A DNA stretch of 64,000 bases from CAZICM01 sp964537685 (GTDB lineage Bacteria > Myxococcota_A > Polyangia > Polyangiales > Polyangiaceae), in NCBI GenBank assembly GCA_964537685.1, contig CAZICM010000007.1, forward strand, positions 164,464 through 228,463, in the 5' to 3' direction. The position numbers and the translations under genes are program-made. Position 1 is the first letter of the stretch, and the number at the start of each line of letters is the position of its first letter. The notes beneath the pieces were generated by a model. The model made no database searches and was not told where the DNA came from. It worked only from the letters and a program-made list of their open reading frames with translations. Below, piece after piece: positions 44,008 through 52,216 of this stretch.

Positions 44008-45264
44008 TTAGAAGGATCCTTGAGCACCTACGACAAGACGGGTTGGTGTGGTGGAAAGGATGCCGGCTTGGAGGGAGGGGCGAGGGCGTTTGCCCGCCTG
44101 GGGCGTCTTGGGGTCGGAGGAGTTAGGGGCGAGTATGTACATCGTAACCCCCGCGGCGAGGGCAATTCCTCCGGCGATAAAGGCGATATTGGAGCCAACG
44201 GCGAGATGTTTTAGGTCTTGGGAAGCGCTGAGGCCGGTCGTATTGCATGTAGATGGATCGGATTTATCGATGGCTTGGCCGCAATTGGCTTTTACCGTGC
44301 TCCCTGTTCCTATGGCCAGGCCGCCCAAAAGTCCTCCTATGGCCAGGCCGGCAAGCCCCGCTCCTCCCGACACAATGGCACCCATTTCATAAGCGTTCAA
44401 AGACGCTTCCGCTGTGTCAGCATCTTCGGGGGGAACGGGCTCAGCCGTAGCCAACTCATTTTTGGGCCCCAAACGCTCGACGGCATTGGGTGGCTTCGGT
44501 TCCAGGGAATTTGACACCCCAGAACTCGTTGTGAGCCCGGGCTCGAGCTCAAACACTGGTTCGTAGACGGTTGCCGAAGTAGCCTTGCCGGGTTCCTGCG
44601 CAGGGCGCTCAGCAATCTTCAACGTCAACGACCGCTGTTCACCTTTTCGAACAGTAATTTTATGCTCCTGCAAAGCCGATCCTGGAACCTGAAAAGACAC
44701 ACGATGTTCTCCCGGATCGATGGGCATGGCGATGCCCAATTTTTTGCTGTTCACAACCGTTGTATTTAGCCTGATTACAGTACCCGGCGGTACATTCGAC
44801 GCGACAACAAGGGTCAACATAGGAATATCCTCTCTTATCCGGGCACGTTCTTCGGTTGCAAGCTTGGGCCGGTTTTTCGCAAGATGTGCAGTTTGCTGCT
44901 CAGAAGGAAGGGCATCGTACAACCGCAAATACTCCTGAAGCCATCGATCGGCTGTCGCTAAACGCCCCCATTGTGATTCGCAGAATGCAAGTGTAAATAG
45001 AGTTCCAAGTTTGTCGGGGGCAAGGCGATAACTTTCCTCCAAAGCCGGGCAGCCGGTTACATATTTGCCAGCCTTCATGTCCTCAAACCCTTGCTTGTAT
45101 TTTGTCTCCGCAAGGTTCGTATCATCTGCCTTGCTAGGAATCGAAAATCCAAGAAGCCCAGTCACCAGCGTGATGCTTAAGAACACGCGGGAACGCCATG
45201 GTTTTCTGCAAGAACGGAGGCTCATGGCTGAACCAACATTGGTGTTTTCTCTAATCCATCCCAT
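44008..45264 (-). CDS. Exported TPR/PEGA-like membrane protein paired with kinase (module copy 1)
   Basis: The ATG at 45264 follows CAGGAGACCCTT and lies 14 bp inside the kinase gene upstream, so it is translationally linked. The 418-residue product has a signal peptide near residues 22-45, a helical TPR-like region (DMKAGKYVTGCPALEESYRL), a beta-rich PEGA-like part (IRLNTTVVNSKKLG, DPGEHRVSFQVPG), and two C-terminal hydrophobic segments (GLAGLAIGGLLGGLAIG; IAFIAGGIALAAGVTMYIL). It ends ...VVGAQGSF. It has the same architecture as the protein at 51090-52214. Confidence 0.8.
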   Translation of the reverse strand: MGWIRENTNVGSAMSLRSCRKPWRSRVFLSITLVTGLLGFSIPSKADDTNLAETKYKQGFEDMKAGKYVTGCPALEESYRLAPDKLGTLFTLAFCESQWGRLATADRWLQEYLRLYDALPSEQQTAHLAKNRPKLATEERARIREDIPMLTLVVASNVPPGTVIRLNTTVVNSKKLGIAMPIDPGEHRVSFQVPGSALQEHKITVRKGEQRSLTLKIAERPAQEPGKATSATVYEPVFELEPGLTTSSGVSNSLEPKPPNAVERLGPKNELATAEPVPPEDADTAEASLNAYEMGAIVSGGAGLAGLAIGGLLGGLAIGTGSTVKANCGQAIDKSDPSTCNTTGLSASQDLKHLAVGSNIAFIAGGIALAAGVTMYILAPNSSDPKTPQAGKRPRPSLQAGILSTTPTRLVVGAQGSF

Positions 45265-46798
45265 AAGGGTCTCCTGCCCCCGTTGGGGTAGGCTTGGGCG
45301 AGGAAATTGTCCCAGAAGTCGGGATCGCCTGGGGGTCTTTCTTCGCAGAAGGAGATGGCTCCTTCGCATTGGATTTGATGGCAGCGCTGGGTGCCGCGGA
45401 ATGCGCAGGCGTGCCCATCCCGTTCAGCACGGGATTGACTTTTGCCGAAGTTCCAGGAATCCCACTGGGTAAGACGACAGGTGCCGCTGCGCTCGTCTTG
45501 GGCTCTCCTAGTTCGAACGATGACACGGAAACCGTTGGGGGTATAATCGGTTCTTGGGGACCTGTAGCTTGCGTGCTAGAAGTTGTACGTCCTTGCTGCA
45601 TCACAACCCAAAAAACACCGAACAGAACCAATCCAAGCCCCAGTCCGCCGGCGATCAGCCATGTTGTCCGGTATCGTCCAGGCGGACTTGCATCAAGCGG
45701 ATTTGCATCAAGATTTAGGGTTGGATTCGGTCTTGAAGGCCCAACCGGCGGCACGCTCGCTCTCACGGTGGAGACATCGCTCAAAGATGTGGCCACGCCA
45801 TTTAGAAGTGCTGTTCCTGTGGGGGTTTTTCCCGCAGGCGTTATTCCCACGGGTGTCACCGAGGATCGCTCCAGCAAAGGTAATGGCACTGTGTCTCCAA
45901 AAGCTGTGATTTCCCTGGAACCAAGCACTTTTTCCAATTCCTGCACCGCCTCAGAAGCTTTTGAAAACCGGGCCCGAGGATCGATAGCCGTAATTTTTGC
46001 AAACCATGCATCGAATGCCGCTGGAAGACCAATACCCGCCTCCGCAGCACGCACCAGCGCCGATTCTTGCGGCCCCCTCAATGCCACCAGAGCAAAGGCC
46101 ATTACATCCGGAGAACTGCTGATCTCCTTGTGCCAGTATAGGCGGCCGACCAGAAGTTCATAGGCCATCATGCCAAGAGCATAGATATCCGTAGCGGGAC
46201 TAAGCTTTGTCTGAAGACGAAACTGTTCAGGGGCCATATAGGCCGGTGACCCTAGTATTTGGGTAGCCCTGGGTCCCGTGGAACTTGTAGCCACCAGTTT
46301 TGCCACGCCAAAATCCAGGATTTTTATGCGGGGAGTTCCATCATCGCGCTGGGTGCAAAACAAGTTTTCAGGTTTTAAATCGCGGTGAACAATCGATGCG
46401 GAATGGGTTTTATCGAGCGCCATAGCGGCTTGACGCAAATAAATAAGCGTTTCCGCGGCGGGCAGGCGGCCCGTACGCTTTAGCCGGTGACGAAGATCTT
46501 CACCACGAAGCAATTCCATCACCAAGAAAGGCATACTCGTGACTTCATCGACACCGGCATCCGAGACATCGACGATAAACTCGCTTTCAATTTCGGCCGC
46601 AATTCGAGCCTCCCGCTTAAAGCGTTCGCGCATATCATCATTCTCAAATAGGTGGGCGTGCATGACTTTAAGCGCTTTTTTCCGATTGGTCTCTACATGC
46701 ACGACTTCATAAACGGCACCCATCCCGCCCGCGGCAAGGCTTTTCACGATGCGATAGCGCCCCGCAAACAATGTTCCTTCCACAAGAGGTGCTGACAT
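45251..46798 (-). CDS. Ser/Thr kinase with single membrane span (module copy 1)
   Basis: Kinase domain ~15-290: Gly loop LAAGGMG (first Gly replaced by Ala, residue 22), ALKVMH, HRDLKPEN, DFG, APEQ. A Pro/Thr/Ser linker, one span ~380-400 (WLIAGGLGLGLVLFGVFWVV) and a ~115-residue low-complexity tail follow. The protein is 515 aa. The downstream TPR protein overlaps it, and a lipoprotein with an FGE fold lies 79 bp upstream in the same direction. Possible -10/-35 TATAAA and TTTTCA are seen just upstream. Confidence 0.92.
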   Translation of the reverse strand: MSAPLVEGTLFAGRYRIVKSLAAGGMGAVYEVVHVETNRKKALKVMHAHLFENDDMRERFKREARIAAEIESEFIVDVSDAGVDEVTSMPFLVMELLRGEDLRHRLKRTGRLPAAETLIYLRQAAMALDKTHSASIVHRDLKPENLFCTQRDDGTPRIKILDFGVAKLVATSSTGPRATQILGSPAYMAPEQFRLQTKLSPATDIYALGMMAYELLVGRLYWHKEISSSPDVMAFALVALRGPQESALVRAAEAGIGLPAAFDAWFAKITAIDPRARFSKASEAVQELEKVLGSREITAFGDTVPLPLLERSSVTPVGITPAGKTPTGTALLNGVATSLSDVSTVRASVPPVGPSRPNPTLNLDANPLDASPPGRYRTTWLIAGGLGLGLVLFGVFWVVMQQGRTTSSTQATGPQEPIIPPTVSVSSFELGEPKTSAAAPVVLPSGIPGTSAKVNPVLNGMGTPAHSAAPSAAIKSNAKEPSPSAKKDPQAIPTSGTISSPKPTPTGAGDPYGMD

Positions 46799-46877
46799 AT
46801 AGAATCCGAGTCTTTCACCAATGGGCCGAAGTCAAGCGTTTTATACCCTGCGCGTAACTACGCTGAAAACACGATTC

Positions 46878-48101
46878 TTAACGATCCCTCACACAGCGAA
46901 TGCCAATCATATGGCTTCGCAAATCGCGGAGTGCCCCGCTGCGGTAAGAGGTTCGCTGATAGGAAGACCCTCCGTTCCACGAACCTCCGCGCACCACATG
47001 GAGCAGGCTCGGCGATGTTTTGATGCAATCCGTGCACATAGCACCGTAGGCACCATAGCCATCGATCGCCCACTCCCATACGTTTCCCGAAAGGTCGGAC
47101 TGACCCCAGCGTCCATCACCCAAGGGAGACCTCGTACCCACATCTGCGATATCGCCCGCTCCGCATTGGCCCACGGTTGAGCCATCGCCGGTGCAGTCGA
47201 ATACCGCATGATCTTTATCAATCGCCGTGGATTCAGGCGGATCTGACCAAGGATATTGTCTTTGCTCGTTTCCGCCGGCCGCCGCATAATTCCATTCCGC
47301 CTCAGTAGGCAAACGTCCTCCATCCCATGCGCAAAACGCAAACGCTTCATACCAAGTAACGCAGTTGATCGGCTTATTGTCATTTGCGCCGGAGGTATCC
47401 ATCCAAGTCTCATAGCCCGCTCCGCACTTCAAAGCGTTTTTAAATGCATCCTGACTCTCAGGTAAATGGCTCGCCCATGCTTCATTCCAGCCGCTTTCAG
47501 GCACGGCAGGATGGGCGCCCATTTGGCCATTGGGTTGGCTTCCTGGGTATGCCTCAACAAATTTCCTAAACCGCGCGACCGTCACTTCAAAACGATTCAT
47601 CTCAAAATTGCTGACGACGGCCAAAGCCGTTGGCTCGTTGCTCAATTGAAACGATCCGCCGCTGATCAAAGTGCCAGCACAACAGTCCAGATTCGCAGAT
47701 GGACCGCAGTTTTGCTTTATGCCCTCGCAGCTTCGAGGCGCGATACATAGACCGTCGGCGCAGCCGGTTGGACAATCATCGCCATTTTCCCATTGGCCAG
47801 CGGCATTGCAAGCCCTCGGAGTTCGGCCTACACATCCCAGCGCCCCAGCTTCGCACTCGCCTACGCATGCGGTGTCCTTGCAGGTTTGCCCATCGCAGGT
47901 AACCCGCGATTGCAGCAGCCCATCTGCGCCGCACACCTGAAGCGTATTCCCATCACATTCCCTTTTGTTGGGCGTGCATTCGGTGTGATAGGATAAATCG
48001 TCCACTTCCAGGACGCCCATACATCCCGCCCCCAGCGCGAGGGACAATAGCGCCGGGCCAAGAATTTTTATCGTCTGCGTACCTCGAAGCTCCATCATCA
48101 T
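46878..48101 (-). CDS. FGE/SUMF1-fold lipoprotein lacking catalytic cysteines
   Basis: From the ATG at 48101 the product begins with a lipobox (SLALGAGC), then a Cys-rich region of ~110 residues, then the formylglycine-generating-enzyme (sulfatase-modifying) fold: FEMNRFEVTVARFRKF, NCVTWYEAFAFCAW, GGRLPTEAEWNYAAAGG, DLSGNVWEWAIDG and VVRGGSWNGGSSYQRTSYRSG. True FGE enzymes have a Cys pair in the last segment, absent here, so it probably binds rather than oxidises. It may be the first gene of a unit with the kinase and TPR gene. Confidence 0.85.
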   Translation of the reverse strand: MMMELRGTQTIKILGPALLSLALGAGCMGVLEVDDLSYHTECTPNKRECDGNTLQVCGADGLLQSRVTCDGQTCKDTACVGECEAGALGCVGRTPRACNAAGQWENGDDCPTGCADGLCIAPRSCEGIKQNCGPSANLDCCAGTLISGGSFQLSNEPTALAVVSNFEMNRFEVTVARFRKFVEAYPGSQPNGQMGAHPAVPESGWNEAWASHLPESQDAFKNALKCGAGYETWMDTSGANDNKPINCVTWYEAFAFCAWDGGRLPTEAEWNYAAAGGNEQRQYPWSDPPESTAIDKDHAVFDCTGDGSTVGQCGAGDIADVGTRSPLGDGRWGQSDLSGNVWEWAIDGYGAYGAMCTDCIKTSPSLLHVVRGGSWNGGSSYQRTSYRSGALRDLRSHMIGIRCVRDR

Positions 48102-48178
48102 CGCCCGATCGATGTTCCAATGCAGTTCCAATGCGCTAACAATTCCGCCTTATATCACTCTTGCCCGCACAACCCAAC

Positions 48179-48211
48179 ATTTTATTCAGTTTTTATTCAG
48201 TTTTTATTCAG
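48179..48211. repeat. Three tandem copies of TTTTTATTCAG
   Basis: ATTTTATTCAG (48179-48189), TTTTTATTCAG (48190-48200) and TTTTTATTCAG (48201-48211) lie head-to-tail in the AT-rich gap between the divergent FGE and TSP3 genes. The first copy differs by one base. The period of 11 bp is one helical turn, which would suit phased DNA bending or a repeated protein-binding site. Confidence 0.9.
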
Positions 48212-48277
48212 CCAGGCGCGAAGGCCCGCGTCCATAGTTACCATCAAAATGACAGCCTCCACAATAAAATTTAACGG

Positions 48278-48305
48278 TTGTCCGGTTTAAATACGATGAT
48301 ATATG
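48278..48305 (+). promoter_or_regulatory. Possible promoter for the TSP3-repeat gene
   Basis: TTGTCC (48278-48283), 16-bp spacer, and TATATG (48300-48305) lie ~100 bp upstream of the ATG at 48406, in an AT-rich region following the tandem repeats. Match to sigma70 consensus is only fair. Confidence 0.3.
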
Positions 48306-48405
48306 TGGTAAATTATATTAAAATGCAACCTTTTTAGAGTGGCCGTGCACACCCGCTCCGATTTGGAATAACATCCAGGCATCACTTGCGATAACGTGCG
48401 CACTC

Positions 48406-51087
48406 ATGAATAAGAAAGCATTGAGTTTAGGCATTGCGGCGCTGTCTGTGCTCAGCGCGGTTCCCCGCGTAGCAGGCGCACTAAGTCAAGTTGTTTCGGT
48501 TGTGCAGAAGGGCGATTTTGCCTTGATTGGCAATACCCTCGTTCAGGATTGTGGAATGAATGCCCTTCCCTATCCGGCGGGCGCCAAGTGCTCGGGCATT
48601 ATGGCGGGCGATCTCGCCGATCGGGCCCCCGATATTTTTTGGCAGGTGTCTGGGATGAGCACCAAGGCCGATGACACCATTGCCATGGATCAATCGAGTT
48701 CGGCGGCGGTGCTCAGCTTGCCCGCGGACGCGACGGTAACCCACGCATTTCTCCTCTGGTCGGCGCGCGCCCAGTCTATCGGGCAGAACGATGATAAGGT
48801 AGATTTTGAATGCATGGGACAGGCGCCTATCGAAGTGACCGCTTCTCTCACATACCAAAAGGCCGACACGTATCATGGATATGCGAATGTGACAGCCTAT
48901 GTTCAGCAATACGGAGCTTGTACCTACAAGGTTTCAGGCGTCACAGCCTTTAACTTCAATTCCTATGCCCAACCTGATGCCTCAGGACACTCGGCCTGGT
49001 GGATGGTGGTTTTGTATTCCTCTCCCTCGATGCCTCATCGGCATTTAACGCTTTTTCAGGGGCTCGATGATATTAGCAATGGTGGGCTTTCAGACTCTCT
49101 TCTGACGGGACTTGTTGTACCGAAGAATTTCAACGCATACGCAAGCGCAAAGGTGGGTGTCGTTGGCTATGAAGGGAGTGTAGGTCTGGCAGGTGATCAA
49201 TTTTTGCTTGTCGACCCTGTCATGATGACATCAGATGCCCTCACCGACAATAGCGGGAACGAATATGATTTTTTTAATGGAACACACTCTTATTTGGGGG
49301 CTTCTTATTCTCAAGCGGGTGATCTGCCTTCCCCAGCGGGCTCCCCTGGCACAATGAGTCAATTTGATATGGATGTCGTCGATATTACAGGGCATCTCCT
49401 AAGCGGTGGTCAAACCCAACTTCAGCTTATGGCAACATCCGTTGAACCCGTGCTTGTGGCGGGCATCGTGAGCTCCATTCCTACCTTCTCCGATGCCGAT
49501 ATGGATGGTCTTTCCGATGACGAGGAGGAATTCGTTGCTCACCTTAACCCCAACGATGCGGACTCGGACGACGATGGAGTACTGGATCAGCTCGAAGGTT
49601 GCGCAACACTATCCCCCTGCCCATCACCGGCATGGGCCGAGGACACCGACGGCGACGGACTGATCAATGCCCTGGACCCAGACTCGGACAATGATGGCCT
49701 CTTCGATGGTACAGAGCTTGGCCTCGATTGCAACGATCCGGCGACGGATGCGTCACGGGGGCATTGCAGAGCAGATGCGGACAACAAGACAACGACCAAT
49801 CCCCTGGATCTTGATTCAGATGACGGTGGCGTGGGCGATGGCTCGGAGGATGCAAACCTGGATGGCCGGGTGGATGCAGGCGAAACCGATCCCGCAAGTC
49901 CCGCCGACGATCCCCTGTGTGTGGACAGCGACGGGGATGGCTTAAGTGATGCAATGGAGCTGATGCTCAATCTGGGACAAGCCGATGTCGATTCCGACGA
50001 TGATGGAGTGCCCGATGGGGAGGAAGCCAACCCTTCGGACGACACCGATGGGGATGGTCTTGTCAACAGTCTGGATGTGGACAGCGATAATGATGGCCTG
50101 TTCGATGGCACGGAAATAGGCCGCAATTGTAACAACTTAGGACTTCCCGCAGTGGTTGGGCATTGCACTGCCGATGCCGATCTGGGGGCAACCACAACAA
50201 GTCCTGTGAACGCCGATTCCGATCAAGGCGGGACCAAGGATGGAGCTGAGGATTTGAACCTCAACGGGGCGAAGGACGGACCCAACGAAACAGATCCTAC
50301 GGTGGGGCATCCCGAGGATGATCTGGTCATCGTCGATAACGACAAGGATGGCCTAAGCAATATGCAAGAAATTCCGCTTGGTATAAATCCTGATGATGCG
50401 GACAGCGACGATGATGGACTTCCAGATGGTCTGGAGCCCAATCCATACAACGATGAGGACAAAGATGGAGTAATCAATGCCCTGGATGCGGACAGCGACG
50501 ATGATGGGCTTTTCGATGGTACAGAGATGGGATTTAACTGTTCCAATCCAGATACCAACACCGCGGCAAACCATTGTATTGCCGATGGGGACAAGGGGAA
50601 TACAACCACCGGCCCATTGCTTTCGGACACGGATCGGGGGGGCCTCTCGGATGGATGCGAGGACGCGAACAAAAATGGCGTATACGATGCGGCGCAGGGA
50701 GAGCAGAATGCTCTCGATCCTTCGGATGATGTTGGCCTTTTAACATGCGATGAAGACACCGATTGCGGGGCTCCCCACAGCGAAGTTGTCTGCGTTTTTT
50801 CGACTTCAGGTGAAGGGAGCTGCGTGCGAAGTGAATCCTTGTGCCTGCCGGGATGCCGCACGGATGACAATTGCCCTTCCGCGCAGGTGTGCCAAATCGA
50901 GGCCGGCTCGGAGATTGGTCTATGCGTCGAAGCGACTTCAAGCAGCAGTAGCTCGGGCGGTGGCGGGGAAGGGTCGTGTTTGTGTGAGCTGATGGTATCG
51001 CGAGAATCGGGTGGGAAGTACGGTCTTATGCTGATGTTCGCTGTATGCGCGGCATGGGTGGCACGGCGGCGAGAGCGGATGGAATAA
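48406..51087 (+). CDS. Surface protein with thrombospondin type-3 repeats and MYXO-CTERM-like tail
   Basis: The 893-residue protein has a signal peptide (LSLGIAALSVLSAVPRVAGA), an N-terminal ~360-residue domain that resembles those in myxobacterial secreted TSP3 proteins, and then Asp-rich calcium-binding TSP3 repeats (units like DADSDDDGVLDQLEG, DSDNDGLFDGTELG). After a Cys cluster and Ser/Gly linker the C-terminus is SCLCEL, a hydrophobic span (YGLMLMFAVCAAWVA) and a basic end RRRERME, the pattern of the MYXO-CTERM sorting signal, which is processed by a rhombosortase-type peptidase. Ca2+ binding is inferred. Similar proteins have been linked with gliding, but that is not shown here. Confidence 0.85.
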   Translation: MNKKALSLGIAALSVLSAVPRVAGALSQVVSVVQKGDFALIGNTLVQDCGMNALPYPAGAKCSGIMAGDLADRAPDIFWQVSGMSTKADDTIAMDQSSSAAVLSLPADATVTHAFLLWSARAQSIGQNDDKVDFECMGQAPIEVTASLTYQKADTYHGYANVTAYVQQYGACTYKVSGVTAFNFNSYAQPDASGHSAWWMVVLYSSPSMPHRHLTLFQGLDDISNGGLSDSLLTGLVVPKNFNAYASAKVGVVGYEGSVGLAGDQFLLVDPVMMTSDALTDNSGNEYDFFNGTHSYLGASYSQAGDLPSPAGSPGTMSQFDMDVVDITGHLLSGGQTQLQLMATSVEPVLVAGIVSSIPTFSDADMDGLSDDEEEFVAHLNPNDADSDDDGVLDQLEGCATLSPCPSPAWAEDTDGDGLINALDPDSDNDGLFDGTELGLDCNDPATDASRGHCRADADNKTTTNPLDLDSDDGGVGDGSEDANLDGRVDAGETDPASPADDPLCVDSDGDGLSDAMELMLNLGQADVDSDDDGVPDGEEANPSDDTDGDGLVNSLDVDSDNDGLFDGTEIGRNCNNLGLPAVVGHCTADADLGATTTSPVNADSDQGGTKDGAEDLNLNGAKDGPNETDPTVGHPEDDLVIVDNDKDGLSNMQEIPLGINPDDADSDDDGLPDGLEPNPYNDEDKDGVINALDADSDDDGLFDGTEMGFNCSNPDTNTAANHCIADGDKGNTTTGPLLSDTDRGGLSDGCEDANKNGVYDAAQGEQNALDPSDDVGLLTCDEDTDCGAPHSEVVCVFSTSGEGSCVRSESLCLPGCRTDDNCPSAQVCQIEAGSEIGLCVEATSSSSSSGGGGEGSCLCELMVSRESGGKYGLMLMFAVCAAWVARRRERME

Positions 51088-51089
51088 TA

Positions 51090-52214
51090 CTAAAATTGTC
51101 CTTGCACCCCAAGACGGCCCATTCCCAGGGTTATAGAAGTATTTTTTACAACTCCCCCAGTCTTCTTCGCCTCCGCCGGCCCGCCGCCACTCAACAACCA
51201 CAGCGTCACGCCCGCAGCGGCTCCCACCAATCCCACCGAAAATCCTATTGTGCTCATCGCCGCAAAGCTTTTGCCCGTGCGCTCCGCTTCCAAACCCTCG
51301 CCGGAACAATAAACGGGATCGGTGCAAATCGAATCCACTTCGTTCTTTTTGATAAGCGCTGCAATCCCCCCTACTCCTCCTACCCCAAGTCCCAATAGTC
51401 CAATGCCTCCCGCAATATAAGCCGCCATCCGAAGCCGTGGATCAGGTGGGAGAATGATGATATCTGGTCTCGCCCCCACCTGCGGTCCTTGCGCCATGGC
51501 CCCATTTCCCGCGGGCGCTTGTATTCCAGAGGATGCTAAAGGTGGGGGTGTTGGAGGCTCTGGTGGAGGTAATGCTCCCGGTTCAACCGTCAGTGTGCTC
51601 CGCTTGCCCTCCACAAGCGTCGCTTCATATACTTTCTCGGGCCTGCCCGCCGCGCTGACCACCACCACCGCTTTTCCAGGGTCCAAGTACTGATCGGCCG
51701 CCAACTCTTCGGTGCTCAATACCCGTCCACTTAAGGTTACCACCGTGTCCGAAGGTGCTCCCTTGGCGAGTTCAATCCGAAGCTTGGGCACGCGGGGCTG
51801 AAGGGCCAATGCTCCGGTATTGGCTATTGAGGCCCTTTCATCGTCGGATGGGAGCAATTTCTGCACTTCCTGAAAGTGGAGATAGGCGGTTCCCAGCATG
51901 CCCAAACGCTCTTCGCACAGCGCCAAATTTAAGAGAGTTCCCGGCGAGGGATAGAGTTCCTGGCTGGTGCGGAAGAGGACGAGCGCGGTGGTGTATTCGC
52001 CCCGGTTTAGGGCTTCCCGGCCTTCTGTAAATTTTTGTTTGGCGTCGCGTTTTTTGGCTTCTTCTGCCTTGTCCGTGGGTTTTTGAGCTTGTTTGGCCGG
52101 CTTTTGGGGCGTGGTGTCGGCCCATGCTCCGGCAGGGAGGGCAAGACTCAGCGCACAGCAGCTTATCCATGCGAAGGTTCTATTTTTTTTCCCGAGCGGC
52201 CGGCGTTGTTTCAT
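51090..52214 (-). CDS. Exported TPR membrane protein paired with kinase (module copy 2)
   Basis: The ATG at 52214 begins MKQRRPLGKKNRTFAWISCC, a typical signal peptide with cleavage after GAWA. A Lys/Ala linker, a TPR-like pair (LNRGEYTTALVLFRTSQELY; LLNLALCEERLGMLGTAYLH), a PEGA-like beta region and a Pro linker (~225-245) precede two hydrophobic stretches (AYIAGGIGLLGLGVGGVGGI; VGLVGAAAGVTLWLL). It ends LGMGRLGVQGQF. Architecture matches copy 1. It follows the kinase stop by 2 bp, and a GTG 4 codons earlier is an alternative start. Confidence 0.8.
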   Translation of the reverse strand: MKQRRPLGKKNRTFAWISCCALSLALPAGAWADTTPQKPAKQAQKPTDKAEEAKKRDAKQKFTEGREALNRGEYTTALVLFRTSQELYPSPGTLLNLALCEERLGMLGTAYLHFQEVQKLLPSDDERASIANTGALALQPRVPKLRIELAKGAPSDTVVTLSGRVLSTEELAADQYLDPGKAVVVVSAAGRPEKVYEATLVEGKRSTLTVEPGALPPPEPPTPPPLASSGIQAPAGNGAMAQGPQVGARPDIIILPPDPRLRMAAYIAGGIGLLGLGVGGVGGIAALIKKNEVDSICTDPVYCSGEGLEAERTGKSFAAMSTIGFSVGLVGAAAGVTLWLLSGGGPAEAKKTGGVVKNTSITLGMGRLGVQGQF

Positions 52215-52216
52215 GG

